DNA of 64,000 nucleotides from Castellaniella sp. MT123 (GTDB lineage: Bacteria; Pseudomonadota; Gammaproteobacteria; Burkholderiales; Burkholderiaceae_B): contig NZ_CP154879.1 of the NCBI RefSeq assembly GCF_039614765.1, positions 3,286,001 through 3,350,000 of the forward strand, in the 5' to 3' direction. This document shows positions 28,752-35,611 of the stretch, in pieces. A program made the translations under genes and the position numbers. Each line of letters starts with the position of its first letter. The stretch's first letter is position 1. The notes under the pieces are model-generated. The model did no database searches and was not told the origin of the DNA. It worked only from the letters and a program-made list of their open reading frames with translations.

Positions 28752-29501
28752 CTAGTTCACTGTCTCGGTAGCATGCGATACCTTGATCAATCGCGTCATG
28801 GGCATCACAGTCGCCATGCTCGTGAGAATGATGCCCTCAGTCTCTGCTGCTTTAGGATCATTCCGGTCTTCGATGATGACCCTGAATTTGATGTTCGGCT
28901 GCGCACCGGCGATGTCGACCATCTTCTTAAGAGCGCTACCGACCGAGATTGGGTGAGGATTGATGGCGATGACCGCTTCGCCTTCCATCATGAAGTCAAG
29001 CGCGTACTCCGTCTTCGACATGCCTGTGAAATGCGGGGCCGTTGTCACCCGGTCCCGACCTTTCCACGCAATTAGGTGCATGGCGACGTCTTCGACAAAT
29101 AGACTGATGTCCGGGCTCGTGCCTTCGCTTTCCCGTTCCCGCTGCGCGACAGCGAGAAGGCCGCTGATGTACTTGGCGAACGCGGCTTTGGAGTCACCCT
29201 CGTTCGCCCAGATTTCGATTACGTTTTGGTCATTCAACGTAAGGCCGAAAGGCTCAATCGCATTTCTGATGAACCGAGTGTTCATCTTCCCCTCGTCGTC
29301 TCCGAGCCCTCTGCCCAAAAAATGAAAGACGGTCTCGTTGTCGTCAAAGAACCGAATTTGCTGGCCGGACCGTTCGATGAACACGGGCAGGCCTTCACCA
29401 TCATTGAAGGTGAAAGCCGTTTCGATGAGGGCCAGGCTGCCGTTCTCGTTGAGGGAGTGACAAGCGTAGCCTAGAAGATCTGGTAGATGTTGACACGTCA
29501 T
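28752..29501 (-). CDS. DUF1828/DUF1829-like protein
   Basis: 249 residues. The N-terminal part (about 25-125: ETAFTFNDGEGLPVFI, IRFFDDNETVFHFLG) has the layout of DUF1828, and the C-terminal part (about 140-245: YALDFMMEGEAVIAINPHP, IEDRNDPKAAETEG) that of DUF1829. The pair is frequent in mobile elements and has no established function. It overlaps the upstream gene by 4 bp (ATGA, 29498-29501), so the two are coupled. Position beside the integrase and strand opposite to the replication genes mark it as cargo. An anti-phage or toxin-antitoxin-like role is possible but unproven. Family assigned from memory of its pattern. Confidence 0.7.
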   Translation of the reverse strand: MTCQHLPDLLGYACHSLNENGSLALIETAFTFNDGEGLPVFIERSGQQIRFFDDNETVFHFLGRGLGDDEGKMNTRFIRNAIEPFGLTLNDQNVIEIWANEGDSKAAFAKYISGLLAVAQRERESEGTSPDISLFVEDVAMHLIAWKGRDRVTTAPHFTGMSKTEYALDFMMEGEAVIAINPHPISVGSALKKMVDIAGAQPNIKFRVIIEDRNDPKAAETEGIILTSMATVMPMTRLIKVSHATETVN

Positions 29502-29959
29502 GATGGCCTCAGCCGGAAGTCGAGAGGGCTTCCCAGGTCTGGACGAAATTCTATATTAGTCTGCTGGATGAATCGCGCCAAGACCTCATCGAAGCCCCAA
29601 GCAGCCCACGTCGCATCCCCGGCCTCGCGGTGGCGCCCAATGTGCTCGTGCGGCATCTGGTGCTGGTCCTTCAGGGCCCGAGGAAACACCTTGATTTCGA
29701 GCTGGTACACGCGGCCGTCGAGGGGCCTGCGGCGCATGACGGAAAACTTGTAATGTGTGATCTTGGTCTTCTGGGAGACCTTTACGAACATCTCCACATA
29801 AAGATTCGTTCTCGCGCCGTCCGCGTCAAGCAGTCCACAACAAATCCTGTGGGCTTCCGGCGATGCCTTCGTGGTTTCCCAGTCGCCGTAGTCTTCGCAG
29901 GCGTGCCTCACTGCAAGCAGAGCGCGGGCATCGGCCTCAGGCACATCGTTTAGATTCAA
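29498..29959 (-). CDS. hypothetical protein, partner of the DUF1828 protein
   Basis: 153 residues, unrecognised. It contains many aromatic/His residues and a plausible alpha/beta core (TNLYVEMFVKVSQKTKITHYKF, GRVYQLEIKVFPRALKD, HEHIGRHREAG). The start is TTG at 29959, supported by GGAG 6 bases upstream; no ATG fits. Translationally coupled to the DUF1828 gene, with which it forms a two-gene unit closed by a strong terminator. Function unknown. Confidence 0.7.
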   Translation of the reverse strand: MNLNDVPEADARALLAVRHACEDYGDWETTKASPEAHRICCGLLDADGARTNLYVEMFVKVSQKTKITHYKFSVMRRRPLDGRVYQLEIKVFPRALKDQHQMPHEHIGRHREAGDATWAAWGFDEVLARFIQQTNIEFRPDLGSPLDFRLRPS

Positions 29960-30007
29960 TCAGCGCTCCACGTTCGTTCCTACACCCCAACCCCCCACCA
30001 GAAGGCG

Positions 30008-30196
30008 CTACCTGCGAAGCACAGGCCAGTTTGCAAACGCAAACACCCAAAGCGCGATCAGGTTCACTACCGGAATGAATGCCAAGATGACCCAGGCCTT
30101 GCTGTACCCGGCCTTTTCCAAAATGATCGCTGCCGGGATCCCGATCAGTACGAGATAGCCTACAAGCGAAAACAACATTCCTGAGCCGTTCATCAT
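30008..30196 (-). CDS. small two-TM membrane protein
   Basis: 62 residues with two hydrophobic segments (LFSLVGYLVLIGIPAAIIL at 8-26 and AWVILAFIPVVNLIALWVFAF at 34-54) and a short basic end. An AGGGGG stretch precedes the double ATG at 30191-30196. It is 48 bp upstream of the DUF1828 cassette on the same strand and may be its first gene. A 13-bp repeat CACCAGAAGGCGC flanks it (29996-30008 and 30244-30256). Roles such as superinfection exclusion or abortive infection effector are speculation. Confidence 0.65.
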   Translation of the reverse strand: MMNGSGMLFSLVGYLVLIGIPAAIILEKAGYSKAWVILAFIPVVNLIALWVFAFANWPVLRR

Positions 30197-30398
30197 TTGC
30201 GGTACCCCCTCTCAGTGCCCACCGGGCCTACAGTTCAAAGCCACACCAGAAGGCGCAGCCATCCGTTCCATGACTCGGATGGATTCTTTTAGGATCATGT
30301 TGAGAGCACAGCCTGTCCACTGCTATCGGTGGCAGTTTCTTCAACAGGATGTAACTTGCGCCGTCATGATACAGCGCAAGTGATCACAGTGAGAAGGC
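30197..30398. other. intergenic region with two hairpins
   Basis: No gene. Hairpin 1: CCATCCG (30259-30265) with CGGATGG (30276-30282), followed by ATTCTTTT, terminator-like on the plus strand. Hairpin 2: ACTTGCGC (30354-30361) with GCGCAAGT (30374-30381). The promoter of the minus-strand cassette should lie here; no convincing -35/-10 pair was found. Confidence 0.5.
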
Positions 30399-30581
30399 AT
30401 GCTTCCGTCCTCTGGCCGCTACTACGTCAGTGAGTACCCGGGAGTTAGCGTCGTGCGAGTGCGGCTCCTTTGGCTGGAGAGGGGCGCCTGGTGCTTGGTG
30501 ACGGGTGTGGAGGTCGAGGCCCAGAGCGTGGCGCGATTTGCCGTGGACACTGGCGAATTGTTTTTTTGCACAGTACCGTGA
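30399..30581 (+). CDS. doubtful small protein
   Basis: 60 codons (YVSEYPGVSVVRVRLLWLERG and on). There is no good ribosome-binding site at proper spacing (AAGG abuts the ATG) and no recognisable domain. A longer minus-strand frame over the same stretch (30384-30674) looks less protein-like. Listed because it fills the gap where a toxin partner of the downstream HTH gene would be expected; it does not resemble HigB/RelE. Confidence 0.25.
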   Translation: MLPSSGRYYVSEYPGVSVVRVRLLWLERGAWCLVTGVEVEAQSVARFAVDTGELFFCTVP

Positions 30582-30583
30582 CA

Positions 30584-30601
30584 TATAATTCACCTGTGAA
30601 T
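30584..30601 (+). promoter_or_regulatory. -10 box with overlapping palindromic operator
   Basis: A perfect TATAAT (30584-30589) overlaps the perfect 14-bp palindrome ATTCAC-CT-GTGAAT (30588-30601). A T-rich stretch (30561-30567) sits where the -35 would be. It drives the 30673-30915 regulator, which probably binds this operator to repress itself. Confidence 0.6.
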
Positions 30602-30672
30602 ATGGCCAGGTGTTGTGGTCGACTGCCCGGTTGGAGTAGCGGTCGATGCGGCGCGGGCTTCGTGGATGCTGC

Positions 30673-30915
30673 ATGGTGGACGATCAGAGCGATACAGGAT
30701 CAGCCGGGAAGCGCCTGGCATTTCTAGCGACTTTGCGCCGTATGGCTAGGTCTCAAGGCATGTGCGCTGTGGCTGCCCGGGCGGGCATCCCGCGTGAGAC
30801 CCTATTTCGTGCCTTATCGCCGGCGGGCAACCCCACTGCGAAGACCTTGTTTGCAGTGGTGGACAGTGTGGGGATGCAGCTGACGTTGACCCGCATCAGA
30901 CGCACGAAGGACTGA
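30673..30915 (+). CDS. HigA/HI1420-type HTH antitoxin-like regulator, orphan
   Basis: 80 residues. The core CAVAARAGIPRETLFRALSPAGNPTAKTLFAVVDSVGMQL-type segment matches the HTH of HI1420-family antidotes (..RETLYRALS..GNP..T). Typical members have about 20 more N-terminal residues and lie directly downstream of a RelE/HigB-like toxin, which is not present here. It may have become a stand-alone repressor of its own palindromic promoter. An alternative in-frame ATG is at 30646. Confidence 0.7.
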   Translation: MVDDQSDTGSAGKRLAFLATLRRMARSQGMCAVAARAGIPRETLFRALSPAGNPTAKTLFAVVDSVGMQLTLTRIRRTKD

Positions 30916-31010
30916 AGCTAACAGAGTACGCCAGTGCCTAGCCCGAGAGGGTGAAAATGCCGGTCCTGCTCAGCCGGCCTGGCGCTGGCACCTTTATTGC
31001 ATGGTGATGC

Positions 31011-31610
31011 ATGTCTTGGCTTTCTGACGGAGTTGAAGTGCCGGTCGTTCCGGGCCGCTATCGGATGCGCGAGGCGGCGACTCATATTGCGGTGGCTTGT
31101 GGGGCTCCAGACCTGAAGAACCAGACGATGGATGAGCTCTCGCAATCGGCCGACGATGGCACCCTGCCTGTGTTCTTGAACGGTCAGCTGAAACGGTACA
31201 GATATCGGCGCGGCGCTCCTGGGGGGCTCCTGATTCGCGAGTCTCTGGAGGTGTATGGCGACGACCTCAATGAGTGGCTCGTGGTAAACGAACCCCACTG
31301 TGAGTTCAGATTTCCGGTTGCTGTGGATGCGAGCCGCCAACATGAAAGCCCGGGGGAGCGTCGCGCGCGCTGGCTGGCCATGCTGGAGAAGGAACAAGAC
31401 CGTAACGGCCGCCGGGGAGGCTTGCAGCGCGTTTTTGAAGCCGAGAAGATGAACCACCCGAGGCTTGACCGTTCCTACATGGGGAAGGAGATCGAGAAGG
31501 CGCGGCGCGAACGTGCTGAGGTCGGATCAGTCCCTCGAGCTCGTGAGGCCCACGATCCGTTTGGCCGCGCCGTAATTCGCCACGGCGCTGATGATCGGCT
31601 GGTGCAATAG
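31011..31610 (+). CDS. satellite protein sharing an N-terminal domain with the 35612-36688 protein
   Basis: 199 residues, function unknown. Residues about 15-105 (GRYRMREAATHIA ... DGTLPVFLNGQLKRYRYR ... VYGDDLNEWL ... FRFP) align with residues 28-115 of the 35612 gene product (GRYRLGMAAHIIA ... SGELAVYLPDEPSQRYRHD ... DLNAWI ... FRFE). The C-terminal part is a charged helical segment with DRSYMGKEIEKARRERAE, which resembles small HTH/DNA-binding tails. Ribosome-binding site is weak. Confidence 0.7.
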   Translation: MSWLSDGVEVPVVPGRYRMREAATHIAVACGAPDLKNQTMDELSQSADDGTLPVFLNGQLKRYRYRRGAPGGLLIRESLEVYGDDLNEWLVVNEPHCEFRFPVAVDASRQHESPGERRARWLAMLEKEQDRNGRRGGLQRVFEAEKMNHPRLDRSYMGKEIEKARRERAEVGSVPRAREAHDPFGRAVIRHGADDRLVQ

Positions 31611-31654
31611 CGTCGTTCAAGTACCCCAAACATACTCCGAAGTACCCGATGCTC

Positions 31655-31691
31655 ACCCCGCCCTCCTATGAGAGGAGCGGGGTAATTTTTT
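31655..31691 (+). terminator. rho-independent terminator
   Basis: Outer stem ACCCCG (31655-31660) with CGGGGT (31678-31683) and inner stem CTCCT (31663-31667) with AGGAG (31673-31677), with a two-base CC bulge, followed by AATTTTTT. Ends the 31011 transcript ahead of the HTH/tape-measure unit. Confidence 0.88.
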
Positions 31692-31760
31692 GGGTCTTGA
31701 CGAGTAAGCATACCCGTAGCGCCAAATATCGTTGTAATTCAATGATTGAGGGTGAATATC

Positions 31761-31952
31761 GTGGATTTGCCGACATTCGGATATACGACCAGTGCGCTGG
31801 CCACGCAGGCCGGCTGCAACGCTGAAAGCATTCGGGCGGCACTTTCTCGGCGTGGAAATTGGGCCGGGATCAAGCCGCGCAAGTTGCCCAATGGCAGGCT
31901 GCTTTGGCCAACGGCGGCGGTTAAGAAATTGCTTGGGGAAGACGCTCGATGA
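31761..31952 (+). CDS. small HTH DNA-binding protein
   Basis: 63 residues from GTG 31761 (GAGG 9 bases upstream; GTG 31752 and TTG 31746 are alternatives). TSALATQAGCNAESIRAALSRRG is a helix-turn-helix, followed by a basic wing (KPRKLPNGRLLWPTAAVKKLL) as in MerR/excisionase-type proteins. Likely a local regulator or excisionase of the element. It precedes the tape-measure gene by 42 bp. Confidence 0.65.
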   Translation: MDLPTFGYTTSALATQAGCNAESIRAALSRRGNWAGIKPRKLPNGRLLWPTAAVKKLLGEDAR

Positions 31953-31994
31953 CTTTCTCAACGATGAAATATCAATGCCTGGAACGAGGCAATC

Positions 31995-34004
31995 ATGGCA
32001 ACTGATCTGACATTTCGCATCTCTGCGATCGACAATGCCTCACGCGTCGCCGAACGGGTACAGCGGTCATTCTCGAATGTGTCGGCGCCCCTGGACAAGA
32101 TGACGGGCAAATTCAGGACGGTGGGCCGAAGCGGTGTTGCAGCAATCTCGCGGGCTGAGGCTGCACTGGGCAAAATCGCCAACACGGCACGCGTGGCATC
32201 GGATCGGATAGCGTCCATCGTGCCGGGCATGACTGCGCTCACGGGTCTTGTGGGCGGCGCGGGGGGTATTGGTGCGTTGGCCGAACGCTGGGGGAATCTG
32301 GGCTTTCATCTGAAGACCACCTCCCGAATGCTGGGTATGTCTGCCCAAGGCTTGCAGGCGTGGCACTTCGCGGCACAGCGTGCCGGCGTCACCGCCCAGC
32401 AGTTTGACCAGAGTGTGATGTCATCGCAGAACACCATCCGGATGGCGGCCTACGGTGGCAACCCGCAGGCCATGATGTTGCTCAACCGCCTGGGTGTGAA
32501 CATCTCACACGGCAAGAACGGCGCGATCGACTACCAGAAGACTCAGGCCGACATCATGACGGCGCTGGGCCGGATACGAGATCCGGTGGGCCAGCGCACG
32601 GCAGCCGAGTCGCTGGGCATGGGCGGCATTCTTCCCATGATCCAGCGCGGCACATACGATCAGGATCGACGCCAAGCTATCGCGGATGGCTACGCACCCA
32701 GTCCTGCAGCAATCCAGCGAGCTGCGCAGTTCCGCGACATCATGTTCGGCTTCAACACCCAGATGTCGGACCTTGGGAACACGATCGGCATCACGCTCAC
32801 GCCTATTCTGGAGCCCATGGTGCGCAACCTCACCACATGGCTCAACAGCCACCGCTTGGCAATCGCGCAGGCTTTCGGTGACGCCGTGAAGAAGTTCTCC
32901 GACTGGATCACGAGCGTGAACTGGGGCGACCTGTGGGATAAGGTCAATAGCATCGTTGACAAGTTCGGTGGCTGGGGGGCGGTGCTGCGCGACATCGTGG
33001 CAATCAAATTCGCGTCTGTCGTGGCAGGCTGGGTCGCGCCCATCGCGGCGCTGGCCGCAAACCTGCTTATTGCCAAAAAAGCCGCCGGAGCGATAAAGGG
33101 GATGGCGGGCGGTGTGGCGGTGGCAGAAGGTGCAGGCGCACCGGGCGGCGGCATGGGTTTACTCGGAAAGATTGGTATAACGTGGCTCGCCTCAGACATT
33201 GCCTTACAGGTTGCCCGCGCCCTTGGGCTGCCAGATACCAACACCGCCAAGGGTAACGAAGACACGGCGCGCGGCAACTGGCTGAAAGCATCGTTCGACC
33301 TTCCGGCCGGGGACTTCCTCTCCGCAGGATTCAAGCGTGTATTCGGAGCCGGGCACCCCATCGGCATACGCAGCAACAACCCGCTCAATATCCTGCGCAA
33401 AGGTCAGGAGCGTACCTACGCAACACCGGAGGCCGGCATATCAGCGGCAGTCTCCAACCTGCGGACAGGGTACAGGGGCCTCACCGTTGCGCAGATTGCC
33501 GACAAGTGGACGGGTGGCGCGAGAACCGGCAACACGCCTGAGCAGATGCGCAACTATATAGGGTTGCTCACTCGCGGTACCGGCTTGGCCGCGGGCGATC
33601 GGCCAGACCTTGATGACCAGAAGATTGTGTCCGGCCTCATAAAGGCGCAGATCCGGGCGGAGAACGGAGAGCAACCGTACACGGATGAGACGATACAGGC
33701 CGGGGTGCGAGCCGGCATAGCGGGAAGCGGTACCGTATCAAACCCTACTGCGACTGCTCGCGCGGCGACTGGTGATACCACGTCGGGTGCGGACCAAGGC
33801 GTCACCCCGGCGACCACGACGAATGATCAGTCGATCCGTCAGATCCAGGCATTGGAGGGCAGCATCGTGGCAACCAAAGAGCTGACCGCCGCGTTGCGTG
33901 ATAAGGGCATCATCTCGGGCCCGCCGCAATCCGGCACTCCGAATTTTGGCATCCCAGGCTTGCCGACCGCCGTGCGCTATCAAATGCTGGGAGCCATGCC
34001 GTGA
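31995..34004 (+). CDS. orphan tail tape-measure protein with peptidoglycan-hydrolase-like C-terminal region
   Basis: 669 residues. Residues 1-240 look like phage tape-measure N-termini (TDLTFRISAIDNASRVAERVQ, then LGMSAQGLQAWHFAAQRAGV and NTIRMAAYGGNPQAMMLLNRLGV). A hydrophobic stretch follows at about 330-385. Residues about 450-575 (IGIRSNNPLNILRKGQE, ATPEAGISAAVSNL, ADKWTG) resemble the NNPGNI-type lysozyme-like module of phage structural proteins. Ends in a Thr/Gly-rich linker and tail. No other tail gene is nearby. The leader CCTGGAACGAGGC recurs before the 35612 gene. It could be a relic, or a protein swapped into a helper's tail. Confidence 0.85.
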   Translation: MATDLTFRISAIDNASRVAERVQRSFSNVSAPLDKMTGKFRTVGRSGVAAISRAEAALGKIANTARVASDRIASIVPGMTALTGLVGGAGGIGALAERWGNLGFHLKTTSRMLGMSAQGLQAWHFAAQRAGVTAQQFDQSVMSSQNTIRMAAYGGNPQAMMLLNRLGVNISHGKNGAIDYQKTQADIMTALGRIRDPVGQRTAAESLGMGGILPMIQRGTYDQDRRQAIADGYAPSPAAIQRAAQFRDIMFGFNTQMSDLGNTIGITLTPILEPMVRNLTTWLNSHRLAIAQAFGDAVKKFSDWITSVNWGDLWDKVNSIVDKFGGWGAVLRDIVAIKFASVVAGWVAPIAALAANLLIAKKAAGAIKGMAGGVAVAEGAGAPGGGMGLLGKIGITWLASDIALQVARALGLPDTNTAKGNEDTARGNWLKASFDLPAGDFLSAGFKRVFGAGHPIGIRSNNPLNILRKGQERTYATPEAGISAAVSNLRTGYRGLTVAQIADKWTGGARTGNTPEQMRNYIGLLTRGTGLAAGDRPDLDDQKIVSGLIKAQIRAENGEQPYTDETIQAGVRAGIAGSGTVSNPTATARAATGDTTSGADQGVTPATTTNDQSIRQIQALEGSIVATKELTAALRDKGIISGPPQSGTPNFGIPGLPTAVRYQMLGAMP

Positions 34005-34075
34005 GGGTGATTGATGGAACGTACCGGGTCGATGCGTGGCCCATCATTGATGTGACTGAGAGGAATCAAGAATGA
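34001..34075 (+). CDS. 24-residue coupled mini-frame after the tape-measure gene
   Basis: GTG 34001 overlaps the tape-measure stop (GTGA), and its TGA overlaps the next ATG (34072). The peptide begins MRVIDGTYRVDAWPI and has no resemblance to a full gene. It may be the truncated N-terminus of the tail gene that once followed the tape measure, or a translational coupling device. Confidence 0.35.
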   Translation: MRVIDGTYRVDAWPIIDVTERNQE

Positions 34076-34536
34076 TGATTACGATGACGCAATACAAGCC
34101 GCAACTCAAACAGAGCGTTACCAAGCCTCGTGTGAAGCTGCAGACGACTGGCGCGGCAACCGTGGGCAAGAAGCCCCGGCTGAAACTCGTGCAGCCGGGG
34201 CACATGTCTACTGGCCGCGAGGCAGGATTCACGACCTTGCTGGGTGAGCAGAGGTCCGCCAGTGCGGCAGCTGGAGCGGCCCGTGCAACTCGCGACAAGG
34301 AGCGGGCCCGCTGCGCCCGGATCGTCAAGCATGGCATTGAAGTGGGGCGGGTGATCCAGGCCGGAATTATGGCATTCGACATGGATATTTCGGCCCGAGC
34401 CGCCATTGATGCGTTGGATGTGGTCTGCATCGACGCGCGCAAACCACTCAGCCTCGGCGCGGGCGGCGACGGGCAGCCGCTCACGGTCGCGCAGCGGATC
34501 ATCATGGCCGGCAAGCACCGCCGTGGCGAAGCCTAA
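34072..34536 (+). CDS. hypothetical basic protein
   Basis: 154 residues, N-terminal half basic and Gln/Thr/Lys-rich without obvious fold. The C-terminal part (RARCARIVKHGIEVGRVIQAGIMAFDMDISARAAIDAL) is amphipathic helix, with faint likeness to scaffold/protease C-termini of phages. GAGAGGAATCAAGA precedes the double ATG. Same transcript as the tape-measure gene. I do not recognise it. Confidence 0.65.
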   Translation: MMITMTQYKPQLKQSVTKPRVKLQTTGAATVGKKPRLKLVQPGHMSTGREAGFTTLLGEQRSASAAAGAARATRDKERARCARIVKHGIEVGRVIQAGIMAFDMDISARAAIDALDVVCIDARKPLSLGAGGDGQPLTVAQRIIMAGKHRRGEA

Positions 34537-34573
34537 TCCAGTCCCTATTCGATAACCTGCGGAGAAAAACAGC

Positions 34574-35230
34574 ATGAGCAAGACCAAGAGCCGCCTCCAG
34601 ATTGCCCGCGATCGTGTCGCCGACATCGAGGCAAAGATTGAACGTTGCGACGAGAAGATTGCCAGTGTGACTAGCGCTACGGCGGAACTCGATGACCTTC
34701 TGAAAGAGCGTGATGAAATCATCGCACGCGCATTCATTGATGGGTCATCGCCAGACACGTCTGATTGTGATCAACGCATCGCGGCCGTGAAGAAGTCAAA
34801 CGCTGAGGTACTGGCTCAGGCACAGATTGCGCAGAACGCCCGTGCGATCCTGGATACGCAGCTCGCTGAGGCCAACGGTGAGTTTCACGCTGCTGAAGAG
34901 GAAAGGAATATCGCTTACTGGAAGTTATTGTCGGAGGAGCGTGGCCGCGCCTGTTCCGAATACAACGCTGCGCTCAATACCATGCGGGAGTGCCTGAATC
35001 GCATGGACATTGTGAGTGGCCTTTCAGGTCTCTACAAGGTTCCTAAGAGTGTCTCAGCATTGGCGCGAATACCAGGAAGTGAAAACATAAAGCGAGTCCT
35101 CGATCAGTACCTGTGTGATTCGGATCTTCACCGTGTTTCGTTTGATCGTGGATATGTGGATGATGAAACGAAGAAGCATTGGTCTGAAGTGCATGCGGAC
35201 GTCGTCCAGCGCCTCGGCCTTGATGGCTGA
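34574..35230 (+). CDS. coiled-coil hypothetical protein
   Basis: 218 residues; residues about 1-130 form an acidic long coiled coil (RVADIEAKIERCDEKIASV, LAEANGEFHAAEEERNIAYWKLL). The C-terminal 80 residues look globular (LYKVPKSVSALARIPGSENI). GGAG lies 9 bases before the ATG. Base composition is lower in GC than the flanking core genes. No family recognised. Confidence 0.65.
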   Translation: MSKTKSRLQIARDRVADIEAKIERCDEKIASVTSATAELDDLLKERDEIIARAFIDGSSPDTSDCDQRIAAVKKSNAEVLAQAQIAQNARAILDTQLAEANGEFHAAEEERNIAYWKLLSEERGRACSEYNAALNTMRECLNRMDIVSGLSGLYKVPKSVSALARIPGSENIKRVLDQYLCDSDLHRVSFDRGYVDDETKKHWSEVHADVVQRLGLDG

Positions 35231-35611
35231 TGCGTTGGTGGTGGCCGCCTTGGGCAGTGCTGGGCCGCTGACCATCCGGCCCCCGGGGTCAAGGGTCCCG
35301 TTTTGGTTAAAAAGCCATGCGGGCATTGCGCGCCGCGTTTTTTGACCAGCTACACATCCTCGGATTTGGGTAACAGGTAACACGCATTGGCGTGGTTGGA
35401 AGGGTGCTTCTTGCCCGCATTTCAAATGCGAGTGACAGTGCGCGCGAGCGGTGGCATTGGTCAGCGCGGATCCTCGTGCTGAGCCTCGCACCGGAATGCA
35501 CGATAATTAGACTTTGCCAGCGTCTAGGCTGATCCCCGAAAAGCCGGATACGTTCACCGGCGTGACGCTGGCTCCTATTTCCCGAACGTAGCGACCTGGA
35601 ACGAGGCGCGC
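35231..35611. other. 381-bp non-coding segment with the first 32-bp repeat
   Basis: No supported gene. The 32-bp sequence at 35319-35350, starting GCGGGCATTGCG and ending TTTTTTGACCAGC, is identical to 43093-43124. It contains GCGG...CCGC followed by T6 and could be a weak terminator for the 34574 transcript. The rest has no clear promoter. The leader CCTGGAACGAGGC (35595-35607) before the next ATG repeats the one at 31978-31990. Confidence 0.6.

Noticed and set aside
28566-29075. Plus-strand frame after the origin-like repeats
   Set aside because: Overlaps the terminator and the C-terminal part of the minus-strand DUF1828 gene; no ribosome-binding site and no domain.
35054-35491. 145-codon minus-strand frame over the 32-bp repeat
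   Set aside because: Runs antisense into the coiled-coil gene, is Arg/Ala/Thr-rich and lacks a start signal; the nucleotide repeat is a better explanation for any conservation here.
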